Assembly (NCBI GenBank): GCA_948567375.1
Contig: OX419756.1
Location: 56,274,552-56,338,551, forward strand
Reading direction: 5' to 3'
Length of the DNA: 64,000 nucleotides
Source of the DNA: Lunularia cruciata
Taxonomy: Eukaryota; Streptophyta; Marchantiopsida; Lunulariales; Lunulariaceae
Positions 10,501-19,880 of the stretch are shown here, in pieces. A program made the position numbers and the translations under genes. Under the pieces are notes generated by a model. It was not told the DNA's origin, did not search any database, and worked only from the letters and a program-made list of their open reading frames with translations. Every line of letters starts with the position of its first letter. Positions within the stretch are counted from its first letter, which is position 1.

Positions 10501-11774
10501 CTAGCTGAACTCCAAGAAGAAATATTCTACTTGGGACCTTTGAGTGCTCCATCGCCTTCATACTAATCGTGGTTCTTATTTACCAGGTCTTAGAGGAGAT
10601 GGCACTTACAGTGCAAATGCAGCTTATAGACTCGAAACTACCCTATTGTGCCTTTAATGGTGGGAATGGTGAGTTAAAACGAAGTTAAACCCTTAAACTC
10701 TTTATCATTTTTATTACCCGCCTTCTTGGTACACTGTTTTCCTCTTACTGTAGCGTTCAAGTCAGTGGGTACATTCGATATTTCCTAGCAACGTGCGGCT
10801 TTCTTTAGTAATTTCCGCGGAAGAATCTGTTTATGACGTTCCTTTACCCCGGCCAACCTCAACGTCGGATGTTCTTAGGATCTAAGAACTTACGTCAGAT
10901 GGGTTTTGCTCCTACAAACTCAAGTTCTTTGAATCGAAATCGTCTAATTATTTTTTGTTGATTGTATGACCTTACAGATGTATTCGTGGATGTTGGTACG
11001 TTCTCAACCTTATTTATATATTTATTTTTCGCCCAGTCTTGATTCAAGCTCTGTTTGTTGTTGGTTATCTGATAATTATATTTTGTTTGCCAATATCAAT
11101 CATTTCTGATCATGTTAAAGCTATGTTTTGCTCCGTGTATGGATTTGTCTATTTTTCAGGGTTTCAAAGCATCTTCTTTTAGATCATGCGGTCTGTTGAC
11201 GTCGAGTCAGTAAAGGTTCATGGCAGCGACGCACACAGATGAAAGTCTTTTTGAATCGGTACTAACAGAGAAACTGTGAATTTCAGGGAACAAGTCCGTT
11301 GGACTGGAAGCCCTCATGAAGTTTCTTCGCAAGAATCCGAATGAAACTCTTCATGTCGGGGATAGATTCACGCTTAGTGGGAACGACTCTGCAACCCGCT
11401 CTAAATGCTCCATTTTGTAAGTTGCCACTTATCTGAGTTTACTCATAAAGTTAACACGTACCAGGAAGTCAAAAGTATCTCTCGTAATCTAAGCACTACC
11501 AGGTATTTGAACATAGCATCAATCGAGGGCCCTGACTTATGCTTAGGTTTTGATTGTTTCGTTCGTCCAACGAGTATGTCACAACTTGTCTCTCTGGTCC
11601 TAAAGATCAGGATTCGTGGACGCACGTCTGGAGTCTTGAACAGTGGATTAAATAGCCGTCTAATGATCCTTGTGGTGATGCAGGTGGGTCGCAAATCCTG
11701 AAGAAACCGGATTTTTTACCCGTGTTCTTCTTCGTGAAGTTCAATTGTCAAGATTAATTCCCTACATTGAATAA
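7554..11774 (+). CDS. ISN1: IMP-specific 5'-nucleotidase (ISN1-like), 8 exons, 610 aa
   Basis: Predicted exons are 7554-8351, 9046-9258, 9535-9691, 10027-10370, 10587-10668, 10978-10995, 11287-11416 and 11684-11774; all junctions are GT-AG and keep frame. The protein should hydrolyse IMP to inosine and phosphate in purine turnover. From exon 2 on it follows the ISN1 family closely: LVPSVGRFYT, RHVLNIAQ, the HAD-type catalytic motif FDADGTLY (Asp351 and Asp353), IVTAAGYPGDAGRYEGRL, MGGE, the GG-N-DVFVDVG segment and HVGDRF. Yeast Isn1 is about 450 aa. The extra 200-plus residues are N-terminal, and the first 60 are rich in Ala, Ser and Cys with one acidic residue, like a plastid transit peptide (inference). 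ATG 7554 sits in a GCCATGG context and is the first of the frame. An AATAAA overlaps the stop codon. Exon 6 is only 18 nt. Family identity is strong; targeting is unproven. Confidence 0.88.
8756..8790. repeat. Perfect hairpin in ISN1 intron 1
   Basis: TCATCCAGATGTGG (8756-8769), loop TATAAGG, then the exact reverse complement (8777-8790). Confidence 0.9.
9289..9328. repeat. Perfect hairpin with GAGA loop in ISN1 intron 2
   Basis: An 18-bp perfect stem (9289-9306 with 9311-9328; arm GTCCATAACTTTGACAAC) closes a 4-nt GAGA loop, a GNRA-type tetraloop if transcribed. It lies just after the exon 2 donor site. Confidence 0.92.
10415..10515 (+). repeat. Degenerate TGAACTC minisatellite in ISN1 intron 4
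   Basis: About eight copies of a GCTGAACTC-like unit occur within 100 bp with variable spacers (CTGCTGAACTC, GTTGAACTC, GGTGAACTC and so on). It is an intronic low-complexity expansion between exons 4 and 5. Confidence 0.85.
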
Positions 11775-13453
11775 AGATGTTAAGAATTTCTGACTTTTGG
11801 CTAATTCACCTCCCATGGATGGTGCTTACTTCTTGTCTGCCTGCTTCCAGTCTCTTTTGTGAGTCCTGGAAATCAAGATCTTGCCACCTTAACAAATATA
11901 ATTCTTTGCTTATTCTCACATACATAACGAAAGTGCTAGTATGATCGCACGCAGGACGTTGGATAAAGGATAAACACTTACATCTCATAAGCAGACTTCT
12001 TAAACCTGAGCTGAGTGGGTCTCCTCAACGCTGATTAAGCCCTAACCCAGAGCAAGCCTTCATTTCCGAAATTTAGGGTGCGGAAAGCGGACTGGATACT
12101 GCCGAATCCTTCTTTCCTAGGTTGAAGTGAAGCAACTAAGGAGTAAGAACAGACGGTCTCACTCGTACCCCCAAGAAACACTGCAAGGAATAAGTCAACA
12201 GCAGTGCCCTACAAAAACTTGACTGAAAGCATCTTCATCAGCTGGATTGGATTGTGACTCGGAAGTCCCAGCCAAGGACTTCCGATTGAGGAGCGCATTT
12301 TCATCCCCCATTTTATTGATCAGACGTCAATTCTTGACGCGAGACTAAGTGCAATCAACAGAGTCAATCCGCACTTATCGAAACCAATATGCTTGACCTT
12401 TTGTTAGGTAATTGCGATCGGCGATATACCACAAAGGATGATGTTAGTGCAATTCAGTTCCTTAGGTCCCTATCAATAAAGGTCGATGTCTCCAGCAAAA
12501 TTGGTGATGTCCTCTGAGCATATAATCCTGAAACTATACCAAGTAACAAATAATGTTTACACAAAACTAATACAAAATCTCATCTCCATTTGTACACAGC
12601 CAAGAGCAAATCCGGGGTGCCACTAGAACCGTATATAGACTTCAGAGGAACGACTAGAGAACAGGACAGTATGGTTACAACCATGGTTGACGCAAGCTGT
12701 GGTCAAATCAACCGTCATTACAGTTGAACCCTAAACCCCGAGGGAAGCAGACAAATAGCGGAATGGCGCTGTAGATGTGGTTTGAGAAGCTGAATTTGAA
12801 GGGAGGAAAATACATCAGACTAGAAACTTCAGTCAGATGTGCAGGTACTCTACTGTAGTTGACAGATGGTGCTTATCTTCGGGGGTTGATCGAAGTGTTA
12901 AAGTACGAGGGGATTGCTGGGGAAAGTGAAGCGTCGTAGCGATGAAGCTGTTGAGCGGAGGCTTGGGAGTTGCCACAGCTCTGGTTTGGGGAGTTCGAGG
13001 AGCTTCGTTGCGGGGAATGGATAATTGTGGAAACTAACATAGGGCCGAATTTGTACAGTGCTAGGCTTTGGGGACCAACTGAGAATTTCCAATTCGGAAG
13101 AAGGGATGGTTTAGAATTCAAGACAGGGTATAAACTTATAGTTGGATCGGAAGGTGGATGGAGGATATGCCTTTTCAGGGAGGTCACTGGAATTAGTTCA
13201 CAGTGGGAGTTGGATCCCACCGATTTAGTGTTAGACAGAATTTATGCGTCAATCGTCTCAGAAATTTAAGCTAGTCGCGATGGTATGGGACACGAATTAT
13301 TGATTGAACTCTGTTGGAATGTTTTGGTTTTCATGACAATCATTCAAGGGAGGGAGGATGAATGAAAGAGAAAACGCTCGAATTCGTTGCGTTAGTTGGA
13401 TTTATGTACGTCAGGTGCTGGAGATTTAGGCGAAAGAAGGTGGTCAGTGAGTT
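11775..13453. other. Intergenic: ISN1 3' side and PPR gene 5' side
   Basis: No supported gene. The frame at 12970-13269 opens at TTG and resembles nothing I know. The region should contain the ISN1 3' UTR and the PPR promoter and 5' UTR. An in-frame TGA lies two codons before the PPR ATG. Confidence 0.5.
12259..12285. repeat. Perfect 10-bp hairpin
   Basis: TCGGAAGTCC (12259-12268), a 7-nt loop, then GGACTTCCGA (12276-12285). Confidence 0.85.
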
Positions 13454-16400
13454 ATGGGGCAAATTGGCATTGCCATGTCGCAGATGATTCTGCGGGCATC
13501 ACAATACTGCGAGTTCCTCATCTCTAGGAAACATTCACGGCTCATAGCTGTTAGAGCTTTGTATGAGAGGATTGATGTTCCTTATGGAAAAATGTTGGCT
13601 GAGCTGCAGTTCGGTAAGAACAATTTCTTTGAACCGCCCGCGCAATTTCTGCAGGAAACAAGATGCAAGGAATTTGTAGGAGATGCTGTAGAGAGGAGAA
13701 GTGGGCATTTCGTCCAGGGAGTAGCTGGCAGGGGAAGAGATGATCCTGCATTGTCGAGGTCAACCCCCGGCAGATTTACATTCTATGACAGGCCGTTCAG
13801 TTTTGGAGGTGGATCAGCACAAATGTCTACCATTGCATCTGGTGCAGGACATGTCACGTCGATGAATGACCGCAGATCACATGAGCGAGGAGAATATGCG
13901 GGAGCTCAGTCCAGATACAAACATGTTGAACAAAGCGGAGGTAGGGGGAAGGACATCGTTAACCTGGGCAGATGGCAGAGTTTAGTAGATCACGTTTGTC
14001 GAATATTGAGGCGACCCGATAAGTGGACTGCTCTTTCAGAGATGAGAATCCACATGGCTCCTTTCCATGTATGTGAGGTTCTCAAACGGCAAACAGATGC
14101 AAGGTTAGCACTGGGGTTTTTCAATTGGGCCAAATCACAAGCAAGCTTTCAGCACAATCTATTCACATACAACATCATGCTCAAAATACTGACTCTTGCC
14201 AAGGACTTTGATGGGGCGCAAAGCCTGGTAGAAGAAATGTATCTTTCCGGCTGCTGGCCGAATGTTGTGACATACACCACTATCATCAACGGTTTCAGCG
14301 CAGCAAATCGTTTTGAAGACGCACTGGAGATTTTTAAACACATGCGGGCAGATGGTTGCAGACCCAACATTGTTACGCATCTAGTTGTCATGAATATTTA
14401 TGCCAGAACCGGTGCTGTGAAAGAAGCTTGGGAGTTATTTCACAGAATGCAAGGGGAGGGTGCTCTACCAAAGGAGTCTGGAGGATCTTCTGAGTTCTCG
14501 GAACGAACGACATACAGCTTAATGATAAACTGCCTTGGTAAAGCTGGTGATTTGAGTGCAGCCATTACCCTCTTTGAAAAAATGAAAGCAGAGGGTTGTA
14601 TTCCTGATGTTATCACTTACACTAACATGATCGACCTGCACTCAAAGGCTGGTCTGTATGAGAAAGCTTTTGACTTGTACAGGGAAATGCTCCGGGTTGG
14701 CATAAAGCCAGACCTTGTGACGTTATGTGCGATCATGGATTGCTTGGGGAAGGCGGGAGACGTTGTCGGTGCTAGCAGGCTTTTCGACTATATGAAGGCA
14801 AGGGGCTATCGCCCTGACGCTGTGGCATACACAACAATCATCGATATCCACTCGAAGGCAGGATTCTTTCAAAAAGCTGTGGAGCTGTTTCACGAAATGA
14901 GGAAGGTGGGCGTACCGCCAAGCACAGTAAACTATAATTCGATGATCGACTGCTACGGGAGGGCCGGAAACTTGACTGCAGCTCTGGAGCTCTTCCGGGA
15001 AATGAAGGGATCACGTTGTGTTCCGGATGTGCAAACCTATGGTATCCTGATGTGTCATCATGCCAAGTCGGGTTTCTTAGAGAGCTGTTTGCGGTTGTTT
15101 GATGAAGCGCAACAGAGTGGTCTGCAACCAAATTCTGTTATTTTAATTGCCATGGTGGACTGTTTCGGCAAAGCAGGAAAATTCAGTGATGCACTGGATC
15201 TTTTTCTACAGATGCAGGAGAAGGGCTGTCCCTTGTGTGTGGTGTCTTATACAAGAATGATCGATATCTGTGCAAAATGTGGCTACTATGACAAAGCCAT
15301 GGACTTTTACTATGAAATGCAGCAGGCAGGTGTGGAACCAAACATATTCACATACAATGCTCTTATCAATTGCCTTGGGAAGTTCGGGAATCCAACTGGT
15401 GCTCAGGAACTCTTTCTCGAAATGCAGCAACGTGGATGTGAGCCAAACATAGTGACATACAACACCCTTATGGACCTCCAGTCAAAGGCTGGAATGCCAG
15501 ATCTCAGTGTGGAAACTTTCAAAAACCTGCTATCCAATGGTATTCAACCAAATTCAGGAACTTTCATCACATTGATGGAGACCCTAAGCAAAGCTGGGCG
15601 CTTTGAAGAAGCTGAGAGTATGTTCGAGCAGATGATGGTGTCCGTCCAGGACGTCAGGCTTCCAGCGTACAATATCCTCATCGATATGTGGGGTAAGGCA
15701 GGTAATATTGAGAAAGTCACCCACTGGCAGAAAGTGCTGTCGGATTCTGGGTTAACACCAGATAAGGTTACTGCTAGAAGTCTGGTGTCAACGTATCTAC
15801 GAGTGCACATGTACGCTGAAGTACTGGCAATCATAAAAAACATGGACACTCTAGGCTTACCGGTTGATTGCAGTATGAGTGCTATTATACTGCAGCATTG
15901 CTCAGGGTGCAAGGAGCAAGAACATGTTGATGCTTTGCTAGGTTTACTTGCAAGCATGGGGCACCCTGCCTACGGGTTTGTAAACAAGCTAGTCGGTTCC
16001 CCACGCGAGGACATCATGGCAAATTGCAAAATGTTTTTTGATTCTTTGGAGGAAGAGGATATGGAGAGCAAGGTGATGTTCATAGATGCGCTGATTATGT
16101 TTCTACATAATCTTGATCGCAAATCCGAAGCCGGTCATGTGTGGGACTATGCTACGGACAACAACTTCTTTCCTCAAGCTGTTTCCATGCAACGGACACC
16201 TAGACTCTGGTTGATGGATTTCCACTCCATGGCCGTTGGCACCGCACTCGTTGCTCTCACAAGGACACTAGCTAACTTCAAAGAGACGATGCTGAAGAAC
16301 AAAGTTGTACCAGATCAAGTTTTCATAATCACTGGCTGGGGCAAAGGAAGTAGGGTACCTGGGGTCTCTACTGTAAAACAAGCCGTTCAAGGGAAGCTGA

Positions 16401-16504
16401 GTGCTCTTGGATCTCCATTCTACGTGAATGAGGTGAATTTGGGTTGCTTTGTTTGCAAAGGAGAACATTTCTTTCAGTGGTTGACGCAGCTATCACTAGA
16501 TTAG
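13454..16504 (+). CDS. Pentatricopeptide repeat protein with C-terminal SMR domain, 1016 aa
   Basis: One uninterrupted exon. After about 230 leader residues there are some 16 tandem P-class PPR motifs, starting near residue 236 with LFTYNIMLK and continuing through repeated blocks such as VVTYTTIING, VITYTNMIDLHSKAG and IVTYNTLMDL. They end near residue 795. The C-terminus resembles an SMR domain, with MDFHSMAVGTA (about residue 920) and TGWGKGSR followed by VKQAVQ, LGSPF and GCFV. That layout matches the Arabidopsis PPR-SMR group of At1g18900 and At1g74750. PPR tracts bind single-stranded RNA, mostly in plastids or mitochondria. The leader has few acidic residues early on, which fits an organelle protein, but the compartment is not decided by the sequence. 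ATG 13454 is preceded by an in-frame TGA. The third repeat has an insertion of about 9 residues (KESGGSSEF). No intron is seen. Confidence 0.93.
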   Translation: MGQIGIAMSQMILRASQYCEFLISRKHSRLIAVRALYERIDVPYGKMLAELQFGKNNFFEPPAQFLQETRCKEFVGDAVERRSGHFVQGVAGRGRDDPALSRSTPGRFTFYDRPFSFGGGSAQMSTIASGAGHVTSMNDRRSHERGEYAGAQSRYKHVEQSGGRGKDIVNLGRWQSLVDHVCRILRRPDKWTALSEMRIHMAPFHVCEVLKRQTDARLALGFFNWAKSQASFQHNLFTYNIMLKILTLAKDFDGAQSLVEEMYLSGCWPNVVTYTTIINGFSAANRFEDALEIFKHMRADGCRPNIVTHLVVMNIYARTGAVKEAWELFHRMQGEGALPKESGGSSEFSERTTYSLMINCLGKAGDLSAAITLFEKMKAEGCIPDVITYTNMIDLHSKAGLYEKAFDLYREMLRVGIKPDLVTLCAIMDCLGKAGDVVGASRLFDYMKARGYRPDAVAYTTIIDIHSKAGFFQKAVELFHEMRKVGVPPSTVNYNSMIDCYGRAGNLTAALELFREMKGSRCVPDVQTYGILMCHHAKSGFLESCLRLFDEAQQSGLQPNSVILIAMVDCFGKAGKFSDALDLFLQMQEKGCPLCVVSYTRMIDICAKCGYYDKAMDFYYEMQQAGVEPNIFTYNALINCLGKFGNPTGAQELFLEMQQRGCEPNIVTYNTLMDLQSKAGMPDLSVETFKNLLSNGIQPNSGTFITLMETLSKAGRFEEAESMFEQMMVSVQDVRLPAYNILIDMWGKAGNIEKVTHWQKVLSDSGLTPDKVTARSLVSTYLRVHMYAEVLAIIKNMDTLGLPVDCSMSAIILQHCSGCKEQEHVDALLGLLASMGHPAYGFVNKLVGSPREDIMANCKMFFDSLEEEDMESKVMFIDALIMFLHNLDRKSEAGHVWDYATDNNFFPQAVSMQRTPRLWLMDFHSMAVGTALVALTRTLANFKETMLKNKVVPDQVFIITGWGKGSRVPGVSTVKQAVQGKLSALGSPFYVNEVNLGCFVCKGEHFFQWLTQLSLD

Positions 16505-19500
16505 GTGATCGTTCCATGTACGGATCACTCACTCTAATCAATCAAGGTTTGAACTGCGAGTCCCTTTCAAAAGCGGAACCCGGAAGCAACATGTGTGACA
16601 TATTGTGAGTACACCATTTTGCTACACTCCTGAGATTCACAATTAGTATGGCTTAGCGGATATCACCAAACCCGTACGTCTATTACTAGATGATGCTGCC
16701 ATGTTTTGTTTATTTGTTGATCTTTGACAAAAGAAAGGTCACGATGTGTATGCTCAAACGCCTCATTAGTTTGAAAAAGCTGTAGACGTGGTAGAAACGA
16801 ATCCTATCTCATCTCAGCCAGTCCCTTCAAATTATGCGTGGAGGTTCTCCACATCATGCAAGTTCCCCGAGGTTCCAGACACAAATATTCATTGACCGAG
16901 TGTTGGCTTACATATCACTTTCCTTACAGAAAGTGGTATTCACTGGCGATGTATTACTAAATCATGCATTGGAGTAAATTTGATTATGTGGCTTTGCTTA
17001 CAAAATAGTGGTTCTAGTGCAGGTCACCAGCCCAAGTTCGAGATTGTCTGCCCGTCCGATCTTGTCGAAAAGACATGACGTTGCTGTTGCTAGGGCCTTC
17101 AAACCATTGAGTCATGAGGAAAGAAGAGATGGCATGACGATGAAATTCGGGGGACCTACTTCCACTTCCACTGTCAAAGTGATCAAAGAGAAGGATCAAA
17201 GAAAATACTGAAAGCACTCATGTAGCGGCTAAGTCGCCGAAATCTCCTAAGATCTTGTGCACAGCTCCTTTGAGAATGTGCATGCTCGTTTGTCTTGTTA
17301 AATTCATTCCTCTGCGTTTCTTTTGCACCCGATTGTCCTCACCTCAGTCAGGAAACATGCAGTGCCCAACTCATATTCGCGTCTGTGCTTGATTCATCAC
17401 TTCTGATCTTGAAACAGATTACCCAAAGCTTTCTAGCCGACAGATGTTTAATGATCAAATTGGCTTGCTAGTGCCTGACTATTATGTAAATTTGCTGATT
17501 AGAAGAGATTATCATCAGATATGATGAGGAGCAATTCAACTGAACTCAGGAATCTAACTCTGGATTCTTGAACTTGGTGAAACAGACTCCACAATAGCTC
17601 TCAAGATTCCGCGCACTATGGCAATGGTCATATTCTGTCATGCTCTAATGTAGAAATGCTTGAGGTTGGGTTCCGAGGGATACGTACCGAGCTTGCATTA
17701 GTCAAAGAGCACATGTGGGTTTATTATAGTGATGTAATGTGAAGATAGGTGTCCTTTCTGGCTATAACACGTGTTACCTAGTCTGTAAACATCTCAACTC
17801 AAGCCTTTGGTTAATTCGTCTGTTTATTTCTAGCTCTTGATCTGCTGGAAATTAAGCATAGACTAATCTAACCATGCACTATTGGAGATATATAAGATGC
17901 TACTGGAGCACCGCGATTCAGGGTCCATAAGGGGACTTGTTTGTGCTGACGCAGGCGAAGGAAGGGACAACGGTGAAGATTTTCGTCAATTCTCCTCTCC
18001 ACTCGAGAAAAGTAGATCTGGAAGCCGTTAAGCAGTGGTTGGTTGGACCAGTCAAGAAGTAGCCACTTCATTACGGACAGATGCACAGGTCGCTACAAAA
18101 TCTAAGATGCAAGCTCGGTGTTTTCATGCTCGCACCAGGCAAGCAATGTCAAGGACAAATGCATTTCGGGTTGCAATGACAAATTAGAGCCTACAATCTG
18201 AGACATTTACTGTAGCAAGGAAATAAGGCACCTCAACATATAGGAGCAGCGCTACACTGGATGCAAATCTTGGGAATCGCTAGATGTTCAAATGTCCTCT
18301 CCATCTGCAACTCTTGGGAATGGGCCGGTCAACCGTCCTGTACGTGGCCTTACTCCTCGTTTCTGGCAATAGAGCACACTACCCAGGCATACAATTCCTG
18401 CCTTGTTGGAAAGGAGCTTCTATTGCAACTGATTATTTGGAATTATCAAAGACCTCCTTCAGCGGAGAGTTCGTCTCTCACAACGTTTCTGGTGGGACAA
18501 GAAACACCTTACATGTCTGTCGGAAAAGTCCCGGCATTGAATGCACTCTCACAAGAAATGAAATTACAGATGTTACATGATTCTCTAATACTGTGAAATT
18601 TGGACAGTCCTCAGGCAGAGCCCATATTTGACTAGAAGGTAGGCGGCCAAAATCTCACGCTAGCGCAAACTTCTAGCGATACGTCGAGTTCTCGAAATGA
18701 TAAACTGTTACTTGAGAGTCGACTTTCAGGACAGAAGTCATGTTGGCACGTAGACTGAAGGCCGTATCAAGAAGGAGCTCCATATTCACTCTGGCAAGTG
18801 TTCGCTGCGCTCCAAAATTCTCACATTCACCGTTTTGGTAGATCAGGACCAGGCGCAGGTCGTTACTGAAATGAAGATATCAAGTTCCCGAGTCAGCCAG
18901 ATCCAGTGGAGTACTGCACGTTCCTTTACTACGTGGGTCACTGAGGTTGTTGCTTGACTGAACCTTAGATTTTTCAGGCACCAAGATTCGGGCCTGATCC
19001 TGCCAGATGGCGAAATTTGAGCCCAGAATTCACATCCAATATTGGTGGCTTCCTACTGAGTCTTCCAAGTGGCAGAACTCGATTCATGCATGCAGGCAGC
19101 TACTGAATTGACACCTATGAAGAAAGAGAGGGGACACTCTTCTGTGTCCCTAGCGTAGGTGAGTTTGTTACTTGCAATCGTTGGTACAGTACTGAGGTCT
19201 TCTTTCCAGTTCTTGCAATTTCGTTTCTGGCAGAGCGCGCAAACGAGAGTTCATCGTCAATCGTATCTGGTTTGAAAATTTTCCTAGACTCGAAAGCTTT
19301 GAGTCTGCTAGTACACTCCTAAGCTCAAACGGGTAAGTGTACATGTTGTTCTTTACTCCTCAGAAGTCTATCGCATCCGAACGCTCTCAAACGCCCACGA
19401 GGAACTTTGTTTTGCTCATCTTCGAATATTTGATTTGGAATGCACAAAAGTCAGTGAAGCTGGGATCGTTTTCTATCGGCACATTAAGCCGGGCAGATTT

Positions 19501-19880
19501 ACTCTATTGATGTCTCATTACATTAGCAAGCCTCGTGGTTGATTCCCAAACATCAAGAGAGATGTGTCACGGAACTCCGCATCAAAAGCATTTGTCTCAG
19601 TTTGGAAGTAGTAAAATTGGAGTAGGATGATCGGGATCGGAGGAGGGAACTGTATGTACGCCCACCCGGTAATTCTGGATTTCTATGCACCCGAGCACTT
19701 GGTGTTCGGCACCTTCATCCGCGCTTGGTCAAGACAACCTCGAGGGGGTTGCTAAGAGTGAATATGCAGTATACATATTCACTCTCAGCAATGTAAAAGA
19801 GGGGCGACTCTACTTGAGTTGAGATGAGGAATGATAGCACGAATCACAGCATAAGATGATAACGGTTGTGAAATGATCAT
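16505..19880. other. Intergenic, no supported gene
   Basis: About 3.4 kb of GC-balanced DNA between the PPR and VIT genes. A 111-codon ATG frame (18261-18596) overlaps a 98-codon frame in another phase, and a short frame lies at 17008-17211. None shows a family motif. A non-coding transcript or an unrecognised multi-exon gene cannot be excluded. Confidence 0.45.
19749..19791. repeat. Hairpin, 18-bp stem with one mismatch
   Basis: TTGCTAAGAGTGAATATG (19749-19766), a 7-nt loop, and a reverse-complement arm (19774-19791) with one A-C mismatch. It lies about 90 bp upstream of the VIT start codon. Confidence 0.88.

Noticed and set aside
12970-13269. 99-codon plus-strand frame upstream of the PPR gene
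   Set aside because: It opens at TTG, has no family motif, and lies where the PPR 5' UTR is expected.
18261-18596. 111-codon ATG frame overlapping a second frame in another phase
   Set aside because: No motif or splice partner was found, and the overlap of two similar-length frames suggests chance.
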